Source of the DNA: Ceratodon purpureus
Lineage: Eukaryota; Streptophyta; Bryopsida; Pseudoditrichales; Ditrichaceae
Direction of reading: 5' to 3'
Assembly (NCBI GenBank): GCA_014871385.1
Contig: CM026426.1
Coordinates: 62,411,599 to 62,475,598 of the forward strand
DNA length: 64,000 nt
Shown here piece after piece: positions 31,958 through 43,129 of this stretch. Below the pieces are notes generated by a model. It worked only from the letters and a program-made list of their open reading frames with translations. It was not told the origin of the DNA and ran no database searches. The translations under genes were made by a program, and so were the position numbers. The stretch's first letter is position 1, and each line of letters starts with the position of its first letter.

Positions 31958-32694
31958 GGGGAGAAGCACAACAAAGTGGACCACCAAGTGCAATATGTGA
32001 TCACTAGGAAGTGAATATGAAGTGTGCTGTTTTTCATAGCTCAAAGCTGATTTTGAGCATTTTGGTGTAGTTTTTGAGCATTTTAGTCACTTTCTAAGGT
32101 GTCATAAGGTATCTTACACACATCTCAATGAAAAAAACATCTTCAATTGAAACTTTATTTAACCCCTAGTTCTAAATCATGAAAATGAACTTTTCCAGAG
32201 TCTTGATTTCTTCATTTAGGGCCCTCTATTGTCTTTAGAGGATGTTTTTTCCAATTTAAAAAACAATTTTCGGTGAAAAAAACCTCACAAAAAGTTTCAC
32301 TGAAAACAGTGTTTTAAAAACATCCCGGGGATACTTTTCGCCAATCTAGGATTGCAAACACGACCACCCGGATCATTTCTACAAGCGTAATGTACAAACG
32401 AAGGGCCCCACAAAGTTAAAAGTGATTTCTGTCAAAACCACAATGTAATACGGTCACTTTTCCAAATGACTGCATTCACTTTGTTCAACTTTGTCGTGTT
32501 CATAGAGGTGTCTCAACTCAACAACTACAAACGCAAATTTCGGAAGTTGTAGTACATCAAGTCTACTTTCCGTATCCTAAACTCAATTTCCCATCAAGAA
32601 GTTTTAGATGCCACTTTCTAGCGTGTTTACACAAAAGGCTGAAATTGGCAATGAGCTAAGCACTTTTGTGGTCCACTTTATTGTGCTTCCCCCC
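31958..32694. mobile_element. Non-autonomous DNA transposon, 737 bp, with about 35-bp terminal inverted repeats
   Basis: The left end reads GGGGAGAAGCACAACAAAGTGG and so on; the complement of the right end reads GGGGGGAAGCACAATAAAGTGG and so on, about 31 of 35 matching. Both ends are flanked by ATAA (31954-31957 and 32695-32698), a likely 4-bp target duplication, or a TAA duplication with one extra base. There is no coding capacity. Superfamily unassigned; a PIF/Harbinger origin is possible if the duplication is TAA. Confidence 0.65.
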
Positions 32695-32714
32695 ATAACC
32701 ATTGTTTTTATATT

Positions 32715-32716
<2 letters not shown>

Positions 32717-32783
<67 letters not shown>
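32717..32783. repeat. (AT)n microsatellite
   Basis: About 33 uninterrupted AT units, directly left of the breakpoint of duplicated segment copy 1. Confidence 0.95.
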
Positions 32784-32785
<2 letters not shown>

Positions 32786-32829
32786 GATATATTCAAATCG
32801 TCTGCTCCAAGAGGTTGTTCCGAACGAGT

Positions 32830-33033
32830 TTATTCAAGACCTCCCTCACCGCGATAGAAGTGTTGATGCTTCTTCTCCTTTCCTTGTTCATACTTCTCAA
32901 GCTCTTCCTCCGCATCGCTCTTTTCGTGATGCTCATGGAGTCCATATCCAAACGCAGCAGCTGTTGCCAACTCGAATTCATGATTCCGATGCTTCTCATG
33001 CTCGAGTTCTTTCCTGAGCCGTCTTTCTTCATC
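32830..33033 (-). pseudogene. ASR (ABA/WDS)-like exon, copy 1
   Basis: After an acceptor (GATTCTATAG on the minus strand) a 67-codon frame runs to TAA 32830. It reads ELATAAAFGYGLHEHHEKSD with a following KKHQHF. This matches the C-terminal ABA/WDS (ASR) pattern of Ala-rich helix, HEHHEK and His-rich tail. ASR proteins are small, hydrophilic, zinc-binding stress proteins. The frame has no start codon here and follows a lipoxygenase 3' end on the same strand, so it is a captured exon or part of a chimeric transcript. The frame is intact. Confidence 0.55.
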
Positions 33034-33133
33034 CTATAGAATCAACACGAAGTGGTAAGCAAATATTAACCTAATCTCGTCATACAAAGTTGACGATATC
33101 CACAAGGTTTCTACAAAGTTCTTAGTTCTACTC

Positions 33134-33512
33134 CTAAATAGTGATACTGTTGGGAACGCCCATTGCCGTCACACCAGGCTTCGACCATGGTCGTAGAAGT
33201 TGGTATGGCATGTTCACCACACCATGTCGGTTTTTCAAGTTCGGGTCAGCATTGCGCGCCTTGATCAATCCGTCTACTTCTTTGATCTTGTCAATGAAGC
33301 GTTTGAATGCAGCACAAGCCTGAAAATCACAACGGCAGGTTCATTAACTCAGCTTCCAAATGGTAAAGAAGACATCTTATTACTCAAGAAGAATACGAAA
33401 AGAGGATCAGTTAGGATTGGAAAAATACCTGCTCATCAGCTGCCCATTCTTTCGGGCGCTGGCCGATGTACTCCTTTGGTGAATGGGCAGACAAAACCTC
33501 GTACACAAACAT
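33134..33512 (-). CDS. Lipoxygenase C-terminal mini-gene, copy 1
   Basis: ATG 33512 opens a 28-codon exon (VLSAHSPKEYIGQRPKEW) to a GTATTT donor at 33428. The second exon is 33134-33319 and ends PNSITI then TAG. These are the last segments of plant-type lipoxygenase: the LSxHSPxEYxGQR stretch, DPNLKNR, and the C-terminal Ile whose carboxylate binds the iron in the family. The product would be 89 residues, far short of the family's roughly 900, and it lacks the iron-binding histidines, so no enzyme activity is expected. Copy 1 lacks the TATA-bearing upstream part that copy 2 has. Confidence 0.6.
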
Positions 33513-33574
33513 GAGGGAGATGAGCGGGGCGGAGGACGGATGGAGATGAGCGGGGCGGAGGGAGGTGAGCCAGT

Positions 33575-34823
33575 CCTATGTGGAGCAAAATCTATCCTCT
33601 GTTGATATCCCTGAGTCAAAACCAAGAATATCAAAGTGCCTTGAGTTGAATGAAAATTTTGTTCCAGAGCCTAGTAAGTGATATCTTTCTTGTTTTTTCC
33701 AAAACTAAAATTTAATTAAGTTTTTTATTAAAAAATATATATATTTAGCTCAAAAATTTGTTCTTCTATGTCTTTTATGAACAAACTTGTATCGCTATTT
33801 TGATTTTCTATTTTATCTATACATAATTCAATTATAATATGAAAAATATTAACCTATTATTTATGCAAATTATGATTCAGAAAAAATGTTTGAGGAATTC
33901 AATAATAAGCCTATGTTTAAATATGCATTTGTCTAGGCATCATGTATCGAAGAATTTATTAAATTTTTTAAGGCGCATTGTCCAGTATGTTTGGAAGTTT
34001 GATTATCCAAAGTTAAGACAAGATGATATACCATCCAAACTCAAGAGTTGGATTTACAGATTGACTCAAGCCACCGGTAATGAAGATGTGGGGCAACTAT
34101 GTTTACATATATCCAATGCAGCTGACCATTGGGTTGGTGATTACAGTATTTGTGAAAAAATTGATAACTCAAAACAATGTGTATTGGAGAATTGGGGTCT
34201 TGAAAGAGCTAAGTATGATTTAAATGGGAAAACACATATTGCACTACAAAATTGGTTGGTTAAAAACATCAAAGAACAGAGTTTCAAATATTATACTCGG
34301 GCCCAAGAAAATTACTTAAGTGAATCATTTCATAGCGTCATAAGCAAGTACGCAACGAAACCTATCCATTTTGCGGCAACTTATGAAGCAAGAGTGGCAT
34401 GCGTAGTCTTTAATTGGAATGAAAATCGAGCAATAGAGTGTTTGAAGATTTTGAGCACCAAACCTTCTCAAGGTTCAATTTGTATATGTTCTACTCATAA
34501 GAACATATAATCTTAGAAGACATATCAGTGGAAAGACAATGTATGGCAAATTACTTCGTGATTTTGGAAAGAAAGAAGTACAATATTTTGTAGGGACAAG
34601 TATCAATGAGATTGCCACTCCAACTAGGGGAACGAATATTACTGAGATTGCTACTCCGATTGAAACAACACCAAAGAGATTAGTGGGCGCAGGAAATACC
34701 CATAAAGAATCACATCATAGCTCCAGGACATTAAGTCTAAAGATAATTGGTTTTGGTTTGCTTTGTGTATCGGGGTCTGGTTATCTAGGTTATCTAGGTT
34801 ATCGGTTTTACAGAAGATCGTGA
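33575..34823 (+). pseudogene. Transposon-derived protein fragment of unknown family
   Basis: An exon-like stretch (about 33575-33671, ending at a GTAAGT donor) is followed by a 223-codon frame to TAA 34508. The frame is conserved-looking around WVGDYSICEK and ENYLSESFHSVISKYA. An indel near 34475 leads to the frame closing at 34823, which ends in a hydrophobic, possibly membrane-spanning segment (IIGFGLLCVSG). The pattern suggests the C-terminal half of a transposase-type protein, but I cannot name the family. Copy 1 of the lipoxygenase/ASR segment abuts its 5' end. Confidence 0.35.
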
Positions 34824-35726
34824 CAAATTTCATTATAGTATTTTCAATCAAACATTTTAGTTTTAGTTTTTTTTCCTAAATTTGACGTCCATTTAATTTT
34901 GTGGAGCACTCAATATTATATTATTTTATTTATTCATTTAAAAAAAATCAATTAATTTTTTATCAAATGTACAATATAATGCCAATTTTAAATATATGAT
35001 CTTAGTTATTGTTCAGTAAACTCATCGTGCTGTAAATTTCACATCATTACAAATGATCACGGGATAGTGAGCAAGCGCTTTCTTCGAAGGCAATTTGGAT
35101 CTTCTTCCACTTTGATCAATATAATCTCCAACAATTCAAAATGCAGACTCAGCCATGGCGAAGTGATTGGAGAATAGGCCAAAGTTACAAAATTGGACTG
35201 CAATTTATCAAAGTCTGCAATTCTATTACTACATGCAATAGTAACCTAAGAACACTTCGGACTTTATTCTCACCTTTGCCTTATGCACAAGTACGTATTC
35301 TGAAGAACTTGTTTGTTTACATTAATCCATCATTCTACAAGAAATCAGCCTTTTCGCATTACACGGATGAGGACCAGAGCCCGAAGTTTGTATTTCATAG
35401 TGACATATCAACAGGTCACTCAAGAATAAATTGCATAGAGATATCCAAGTGCAGGATACTCCGGCAATAGACCCTAAAAACTCACAGACTACAACAATGA
35501 ATCTGGAACTAGAATTCAGTTACGAGAAATAAAGAATGCTAATGGAAGTGCCAAATGGAAGCATTGAACTCTAGTACAAAAAACTCCGCAACTTTGACAC
35601 AGCGAACACCCCCTACTTCTCTATTCTGAGAACAAAAATGGTACTTACAACTTTCAATTCTATATACGAACTTTTCACAGTTTGCATCATCTCGTTGCAG
35701 GATGCATCAGTATGCTTCAAGGTACC
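34824..35726. other. AT-rich spacer between the duplicated segments
   Basis: A 109-codon frame at 35141-35470 looks weakly coding but matches nothing I recognise. Otherwise no feature. Confidence 0.35.
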
Positions 35727-35762
35727 CAAATCGTCTGCTCCAAGAGGTTGTTCCGAACGAGT

Positions 35763-35966
35763 TTATTCAAGACCTCCCTCACCACGATAGAAGTGTTGAT
35801 GCTTCTTCTCCTTTCCTTGTTCATACTTCTCAAGCTCTTCCTCCGCATCGCTCTTTTCGTGATGCTCATGGAGTCCATATCCAAACGCAGCAGCTGTTGC
35901 CAACTCGAATTCATGATTCCGATGCTTCTCATGCTCGAGTTCTTTCCTGAGCCGTCTTTCTTCATC
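35763..35966 (-). pseudogene. ASR (ABA/WDS)-like exon, copy 2
   Basis: Equivalent to the exon at 32830-33033, with one noticed base difference near its 3' end (CACCACGATAG here, CACCGCGATAG in copy 1) that does not break the frame. Acceptor and TAA are both kept. Confidence 0.55.
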
Positions 35967-36066
35967 CTATAGAATCAACACGAAGTGGTAAGCAAATATT
36001 AACCTAATCTCGTCATACAAAGTTGACGATATCCACAAGGTTTCTACAAAGTTCTTAGTTCTACTC

Positions 36067-36445
36067 CTAAATAGTGATACTGTTGGGAACGCCCATTGCC
36101 GTCACACCAGGCTTCGACCAGGGTCGTAGAAGTTGGTATGGCATGTTCACCACACCATGTCGGTTTTTCAAGTTCGGGTCAGCATTGCGCGCCTTGATCA
36201 ATCCGTCTACTTCTTTGATCTTGTCAATGAAGCGTTTGAATGCAGCACAAGCCTGAAAATCACAACGGCAGGTTCATTAACTCAGCTTCCAAATGGTAAA
36301 GAAGACATCTTATTACTCAAGAAGAATACGAAAAGAGGATCAGTTAGGATTGGAAAAATACCTGCTCATCAGCTGCCCATTCTTTCGGGCGCTGGCCGAT
36401 GTACTCCTTTGGTGAATGGGCAGACAAAACCTCGTACACAAACAT
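36067..36445 (-). CDS. Lipoxygenase C-terminal mini-gene, copy 2 (with TATA box)
   Basis: Exons 36362-36445 and 36067-36252, same structure as copy 1: an ATG-initiated 28-codon exon, a GT-AG intron and a 61-codon final exon ending PNSITI and TAG. One base differs in the last exon (GACCAGGGTC here, GACCATGGTC in copy 1). Upstream on the same strand are four 26-bp repeats, a GC-rich leader and a TATATAAG box at 36628-36635, so this copy could be transcribed. The protein lacks the catalytic domain core. Confidence 0.6.
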
Positions 36446-36627
36446 GAGGGAGATGAGCGGGGCGGAGGACGGATGGAGATGAGCGGGGCGGAGGACGGAT
36501 GGAGATGAGCGGGGCGGAGGACGGATGGAGATGAGCGGGGCGGAGGGAGGTGAGCCGGGCAGAGGGGACGGCAGAGCTCGGGCCGCCCACGAGATTAGGG
36601 TTCCGGGGTTAGACGGCCTGTGGCCGC

Positions 36628-36635
36628 CTTATATA
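36628..36635 (-). promoter_or_regulatory. TATA box of lipoxygenase mini-gene copy 2
   Basis: TATATAAG on the minus strand, about 183 bp upstream of the ATG at 36445. It lies outside the duplicated segment, so copy 1 has no equivalent. Confidence 0.5.
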
Positions 36636-37029
36636 CCCGAAAACTCAGTTTAAGAATCTAGACCCGTCAATGCACCTCCATCATCTCCGATCTTCTCGAG
36701 CTCCGAGTCCTTCAATTCTGCAGCTGCTAATATTCGTGCCACTGTGGATCATGCATTTGCACGTGCGCATCCACTGGGTCTAATCATTCTGAAACATGTG
36801 TCAAAGCTTCGAAGCAATCCGGGTTGCTCTCAGCATGAATTGCAGATGCTCTTCGACAGTCTATCAGCTCAAATTTGCACACAAAGAGAGAATTTTGAGT
36901 CAGAGCATAGGAAGTTCAAGCTAAACTTTGAAGCGTACCGAGCACAACAATCGAATACGGCGTTCTCTGACAAGTTTTATCCAACAGAATCTCGACCCAG
37001 ATCTCCAACCACCAGGGTCTCATAGGCCA

Positions 37030-37150
37030 GGGAGAATCAACCCCCACACTCGTACCTTACTCGATGAATGGCGGGGATGGCTCCTTTGTTTTCTCATCCA
37101 TCATAATCCAAGTAGGTAACCCATGGTTCGAACCCATGGTTACCTTGACA
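37030..37150 (+). other. Possible SINE-like piece with a pol III B-box motif
   Basis: GGTTCGAACCC at about 37124 matches a tRNA B box, and CCCCCACACTCGT nearby recurs, inverted, at about 39445. No cloverleaf can be folded with confidence, so this is not called a tRNA. Another GGTTCGAACCC is at about 61679. Confidence 0.25.
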
Positions 37151-37469
37151 TGTGGATGAATGGGGGCGTTTTGGCCTTATTGTGCAATCATTCTAATGAA
37201 CCCACATCCATTTAAAGGAACAATATCACTTGTGGTTTCAAAGGAGATTTGTAAGTCAAGCACCATTGAAGTTTTGAATGGGATATGTTTTAAACCTTTA
37301 ATTCATTGTTTTTATTTGTTTTTATTTTATTGCATGCATTAAAAATATATGCACGATTGAATGGTTTATATTTGAAGAGCATATTGTTTTAACAATTTAG
37401 TAATTTTTATTTCCTAGGTTTGTAGGTAGAATGATTATTCAAAGCAGAGATATTTTTTTTTTGTAGAAA

Positions 37470-38190
37470 TGCAATCATGATGGATATGGTTTAAAGAGTT
37501 GTGTTGTATTCTAAAGTATCTCTATGATGGGTATTTCCTCCATGTGGTTGTGATTTATCTCATACGTAGTCCATGATGGGTATCTCCTAGAAGACATGAT
37601 GCATTTCAAAATCTCTATGATGGGTATTTCCTAAAGATCGTGATGCATTTGAAATTGCTCTATGATGGCTGATGCCAAGCTGAGTAAACCCTAAAGATGG
37701 CGATGAATTTAAAATAGTATTCATGATGGGTATTGTCTAGGGACTTAGGAGGTATGTCTAGGTGTGATTCTTTTTATGATTATTTCAAAGTTTTGTAATA
37801 TAACTCCATTGAGATTATGATGGGCATTGGCCCAATCTTATAGTGTGCCATTAAAAGTTGTTATGTGCTTGCAATTCATCATTTTTATTTTCTTTTAATT
37901 TTTCCTTTAATTTATCATAAAATTAATAGGAACCATGAAAGGGCAACCAGAGATAAATCTTTTTGCTTAAAAATTTGGGTATGATGGGTATTGCTTAAAG
38001 AGTTGTGATTTAATTCAAAATTGGTTTAGGATGGGTATTTTTCCTAGGTCGTGATATAATTCATAAGGTCTTCATGATGGGTATTGTATAGAGAGTTGTA
38101 AGAGTTGTTTATGTATGCTTCCTTTAAGGATAATTTCAAGTTCTCGTGATAAATCTTATTTGGGCTTGCTGCTTCATGATGGATATTACT
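37470..38190. repeat. Degenerate minisatellite with GATGGGTATT motif
   Basis: GATGGGTATT or a close variant occurs about ten times (near 37527, 37574, 37618, 37663, 37726, 37821, 37984, 38031, 38077 and 38179), with spacing about 45-60 bp in the best part and larger gaps. No coding sense. Confidence 0.6.
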
Positions 38191-38199
38191 CAATTCATA

Positions 38200-39473
38200 C
38201 AATGAGCAAAATAGCTAAAATCCTAAACCTTAATTTTCCATAATCAGTACAAACCTAAAAAATGTAAATACAATCCATACATTTCTTCAACACAGTCCGT
38301 ACATACAAGAATTGAATGATTGTAAACCAATGCAAAGACAAACATCAAGACAAATGTAGAAAATAGCTTGCATCAACATACATTAAAAATCATTTGAACA
38401 AGTTTGAGGCTTCTAGTTATTCTACCTAATACTAATTCAAACTCCCAAATTCCTTTTCTTCTTCTTTAACCTACACTTCAAACTACAAAACAATCAACAA
38501 CTAAGTGGTCCACCTGGTGCTTGTGTGAGAGGCGGTGCAAGGACAAGCATGCAGGCTTCTTTCTCTTCTCCCTCTCAGCCAGAGAAGATTGCTTTCTTTT
38601 TGCAAACTGGACCAGGTGCGGCTGCAAGCAAGCTTCCAGCAGCCACAACCTCTTGAAGCAATTGAAGTTGCTGTCTCCTAGATCAGGTGAATTGGTTGTC
38701 AAAGAGGATGTTGCATTTGACAGTTCTTGGACAACACAAAACAAGCACTGAGAACAGTGAAGAAACAAGAAAATTAAAATTAACAAAAAATGAATATGCA
38801 CCTGTTGGGCGACATTGGGCTGCAGACTGAGAGCAGGGCAAGGATCAACGTTGGGACTCGGAGCAGGCGACGAAGGCCAAGTGCTCCAAGCGAGGGCGAC
38901 CAGGCAAACCCACTCCCTACACCATACCTCCCCCTCTCCTCACAACACCCGCCTCCCCACCACCAGCATCATCGCATCCTCAGCTCGGAGCTTCCCATGA
39001 TTTCACCCCTCGTCACGCTCTAAACAAGCCCAATCCTTCTCCAAAACTGATCAAAAATTGAGCCAAAATTGAGCCAAAACTGATCAAATTTCAACCAAAT
39101 CTAAAAACCCACCTACCGAATTGCTTGGCATTCTGTCCTGTGACGGATTCTAAGTGGGGAATTTGGTGATCGAAGCCGGGGCGAGAGAATTTTGAGGGAA
39201 ATCAAACAAACCCTGCATCGAGGGCGACGAGGGCGAGGGCAACTGGGAGGCGAGGCGCAGATGGAGTGACGGGAGGTGGGAAGTGAGAGGCGGGAAGCGA
39301 GAAGCGGGAAACGGGAGGCGGGAGAATTTTGTGCACAGATTCGGGAACGTGGGTTCTCAGACCAAGGAACGGAAGGCGGGGAGCGGGACCATTAACCAGG
39401 GTTAGGATGGGGAGGTGAGGGATGAGCCCCACACTCCATCCCACAAGGGAACGAGTGTGGGGGCTGATCCTCC
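38200..39473. other. Non-coding region with GGGAGGCGGGA repeats
   Basis: 38200-39180 shows no supported gene. 39240-39330 has GGGAGGYGGGAAGYGAGA-like tandem units. A 107-codon minus frame at 38478-38801 is not convincing. Confidence 0.4.
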
Positions 39474-39864
39474 CCAGGCGGTCTGATATGCGATTCCTGG
39501 TGTGCAATTCCCTGTGTGTCAGTTTTCCCACCGATCCTCAAGAGTTAACACGTGTTAAACTTTCCTTTTATAAGCACGTGAGTCAACATTAAAGTGGTAA
39601 CCCCTTCCTGCTTCTCTTACTGTTGTTATCTGGTGACTTGCCCCCCCCCCCCCCCCCCCGCCCTGGACTTTGTCTGATGAGGGTGTGTATTTCCTTTCTT
39701 TGCAATGAAATTTCTTTCATTTGCTCTAAAAAAAATAAAAATAAAAATAAAAAATAAAAAAATAAAAAAAACATTAAAGTGGTGAATAAGCAGTTTTAAA
39801 ACTCACTGGGAAAAGTGACACTCGCAGGGAATCACACAGCTGGGAATCGCATATGAGACCCTGG
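39474..39864. mobile_element. Inverted-repeat (foldback/MITE-like) element split by a LINE
   Basis: 39474-39530 and 39807-39864 are inverted copies of about 57 bp (CCAGGCGGTCTGATATGCGATTCC against GGGAATCGCATATGAGACCCTGG, with several differences). Without the LINE insertion the element is about 205 bp. The target duplication is not clear. Confidence 0.5.
39599..39770 (+). mobile_element. 5'-truncated LINE fragment, 172 bp
   Basis: Flanked by the 13-bp duplication ACATTAAAGTGGT (39586-39598 and 39771-39783). It ends TTTGCAATGAAATTTCTTTCATTTGCTCT plus an A-rich (AAAAAT)n tail, typical of plant L1-like 3' ends. It contains a 19-bp poly-C run at 39641. No coding sequence remains. Confidence 0.75.
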
Positions 39865-39899
39865 TGAACACGGATTACAACTGAGGTTAGTCACTTGGT

Positions 39900-42120
39900 T
39901 CTTATGTGCCGTTCCAGATTATTATTACAGTAGTATTTATGTGTTATGAGTATTTGCATTCATATGTTATGGAAATGTGCATAAATCACGCAAACCTGAT
40001 CAATGTGTCTTCGGATATTCTAACACTTCCTCTGTCTTATATGCTGCAGGGTTCACTGGATACAATACAAGTAAACGTGGACCACCTCCCAAATTAGGCA
40101 AATGGTCCCAAAACTCGGGCCTCTATCACACGAAAGAGTGCCAAGGTCCCTAAGAAGAAGAATCGAGGTATGCAAATCATTGCCTTCACTTGTGGTCTGT
40201 ATTTGTCCTTGAGTTTATGTTGTATGTGCGATACCATGAATCTGATTGGTATCTTCAATACTATTCAGAAGATCAACCGATCTATTCTAAATCAACTTCC
40301 ATTTGATTCCGTACGTGTGCTCATGAGATCCATATCTGATACTATATGTGTGATCATGTAGATTGAACTCTAAGACCATAAATCCGACATGGTATAATCC
40401 ACAGCGGTCGACAATATCTCTATCATCACGAGCACTTCCCATCGAAGACAGCACGTAGGTAGGTGATTGTCCGTAATACCATTAGTCACTTACGTTTTCT
40501 TTGTAGACATCTCTACGTGAATCCAGTGACTTACCTTTTTTCAGGTACTCATGTCATCCAGGCATCCAAATTGTGCAGGTTGAGTACTCTTACACATTTG
40601 ATAGGGGTTCCGGTGTCTTCCACAGTATATCACAGGAACTAAGGTCAATGTGTTTACTCAAAGTAACATTGCCGTGGAGAAACTAGCGTAAAATTTCTAA
40701 ATATTTCGTAAAATACAAAATGAAGTTCAACCTGCACATTCCATCCGTTATCTACAGAAAATTTGTATTCTGTCACGGAAAGTGGTCCATTGAACCACGA
40801 ACACGTGACCAATGACTATTTGAACGTGTACCAACCGAAATTGGCGACTTCGTCAATACCGGGAGAAGCTCCCGGCGTACGAGTATATTCTCTACGTATT
40901 GACACGTCAGGGTATTATACGTAGTCTCCAACGTATCTTCGACATGACAGGTTGTAATCCTCGTCAGCAGCTCCTGTCCGACATGTCTGATCACTCACAG
41001 CTCCCGCAATTCACGTTAAAAAGCAAATTAAGTATGTGTATCTGAAGCAAAGACAAGATGACCGATTCAAGGACCCTTCAAGAGAAATCTGTTAAATGTC
41101 TCTTCCCTAGACCCTGTTTTCCTTGTAGTGTGTGCTGCTTGGAATTTTTTTAATTGAAGCTTATCATCCTTCTGTCTGTAGTATTTTCATTACTCTTTCT
41201 AGGTTATCTTCAGCATTATACTTACTGCTTTTACATTGTTTTTAACAGCCCTGCTCCATAGGATTTGCTACTGAGGGCTAAGGGCGGACATTTTTCCTCT
41301 GGGGTGGCTTCATGATGGTATATTTTACTTCTGTGAATATGACTTATGATCTTTATTCCATTTCCCAGGTCCTTCAGACAGACGTGTATGTTATACATGT
41401 TAGAAAGGATAAATCACTCAGAGGAAAGACCTTGCTTTATATTGTAACTGTTTGAATTGAGGTAGACATTAATTGCTGAGTTTTCACTCAACGGAAATCT
41501 ACTGGTGTGGCACATCAATAAGAATTGGGATTGTAGATGCATGCAGAAGATTTCAGGACAGATCGATATGGTATGGTCACAGACCTCCGAGAAGGTGGAT
41601 ATTCAGATGATATGACCCTAGCTGCAGTCGCCGGTTAGTATTACATTTTCTTCTCCGAATGACCCTTCTCTTATTAATGCAGTTGTTAAACAACATCATC
41701 AGAAACTTCCTCTAGACGGAAAATTAACTGGAAGTTAACCTGATCTTGTAATTCTTGTTGCATATTGTAGGAGCTAATGGACGTGTTATCAGCTCCCCGG
41801 AAAGAGCTGTATTTTTTCATCCTCTTGCTAAAGATCTGAGTTTTTCCAGGTATTATATACTCAGCTTTATGGCATTTCGTATGCTTATGGCATTTCAGCG
41901 GAGTGAGCTGTCGGCTGAGTTTGTTTGGAGAAGCGGAGAATTGACGGTGGCTGTGCAAGCTTGTGGCCGTTTGTTTTATTTTCTCTTGGAAGTGTACGTG
42001 GAGGCGGCGGTTCTAGACCTGTGGCTTTTGGTTGCTCGGTGCCCTTCTGTGAAGAGCTATGCTGGTTAAGGGTCGGGGAGATTTTATGGATGGCTATTGA
42101 TGGAATTGAGCGGTAGTTCC
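39900..42120 (+). pseudogene. Exon-like segments of an unrecognised gene
   Basis: Short stretches bounded by plausible splice sites: about 40051-40167 (acceptor CTGCAG, donor GTATGC; a frame with one TAG at 40096-40098 and a Lys-rich end), about 41538-41632 (MHAEDFRTDRYG; donor GTTAGT) and about 41771-41850 (ANGRVISSPERAVFF; acceptor TATTGTAG). The last two join in frame. I cannot name the protein or define the full exon set, and it may be a fragment. Nothing else is seen in this stretch. Confidence 0.25.
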
Positions 42121-42764
42121 CAGTTCCTACCTGGTCGAGACAACTGATCATATTTTGGACTTAGACTTGAAACATTTCAGGGTCAATGATGTATACTATT
42201 GAGTTTTAGTTTTTAAAATTGCAACAGGTTTCACATGGAAAACCATGATAGAAGATTGTTCCTCATCTCATGCTTAAGAACATTTGGATAAATTGAAATC
42301 CTTTCATCTAATGTGCATGCATGTGTTATGAAAATTGATTTTTTACGTCAAATATAGTAATTTTACAAATAAATCTTCTAGAAATGGAAATATGACGTAT
42401 GTTGGATGATTTCCACGAACACAAAAGCATAATAATGGGATTTGTAATCAAGACACATGGTCACTCTTAATAGAACCACTTGTACTTGAAAAAATCAAAG
42501 CTTTGCAAATTCTATAAAATTTCCACACAGTTAAACGTGAAAGTAAACTGATTTCACCTTCTAGCTGATATGGATTCATAATTCCAGCGTGGTAATGGGA
42601 TTCAACCAGATGCAATGCAGACCTGTAACTATGTCCTACTTGACAACAGAATTCACAATATTTAGTCAACATGGTGACCAAATCAGAGTCTCCTAATTGA
42701 AAGGGCGGTTAACAAAATTTTGTCAGATTGTTGTCAATCTGGTCATAATAATTCTTGTAGTGTT

Positions 42765-42893
42765 GGTGACACTAAACACTGGGACCATGTGAAACTGCCC
42801 CCGAAACCGTGACCGTGCCCAAAAATAGTGACGTCAGCCTCACGTTATCTCCGCCCCATCGCCCTTGCTATTGCGTCTAGAGTTTTTTAGTAT
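42765..42893 (+). repeat. Dispersed repeat, copy 1
   Basis: Shares GGTGACACTAAACA, GACCATGTGA, CGAAACC, GTCAGCCTCACGT, CTCCGCCC and TTGCGTCTAG in order with the complement of 62529-62653. About 125 bp; moderate divergence. Confidence 0.6.
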
Positions 42894-43129
42894 TTTGAGT
42901 AGTTGTCATTGCCGAGAGAGTAACGTGAACATGCGCGTACTGAGAAGCAGTGTAATGCGAGAGATTGTAGGTTGTATAGGGCTCGTATCGGTAAGGCGTA
43001 GGGTTTTGTACCGTCTTCAATTTTGGCTCTCAGTTATTGCCGCAATAAGTCATCTCTGGCCTAGGTAGAAGTCCAGAATCATTGCGCAATGAATATGCAT
43101 AGGATTGTGGACATGACGCCCTTCGATAG

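Larger units (their letters stand above)
32794..33571. repeat. Duplicated lipoxygenase/ASR segment, copy 1
   Basis: 778 bp nearly identical to 35727-36556 in the same orientation, 2933 bp apart; I noticed only two base differences plus a 52-bp length difference made by two 26-bp units. The left breakpoint abuts an (AT)n tract; at the right breakpoint the flank changes to a transposon-like coding exon. Confidence 0.9.
35727..36556. repeat. Duplicated lipoxygenase/ASR segment, copy 2
   Basis: 830 bp; same content as copy 1 but with four instead of two 26-bp units (GAGGACGGATGGAGATGAGCGGGGCG-type) at its 5' UTR end. The flanks on both sides differ from copy 1, so the breakpoints are sharp. Confidence 0.9.
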
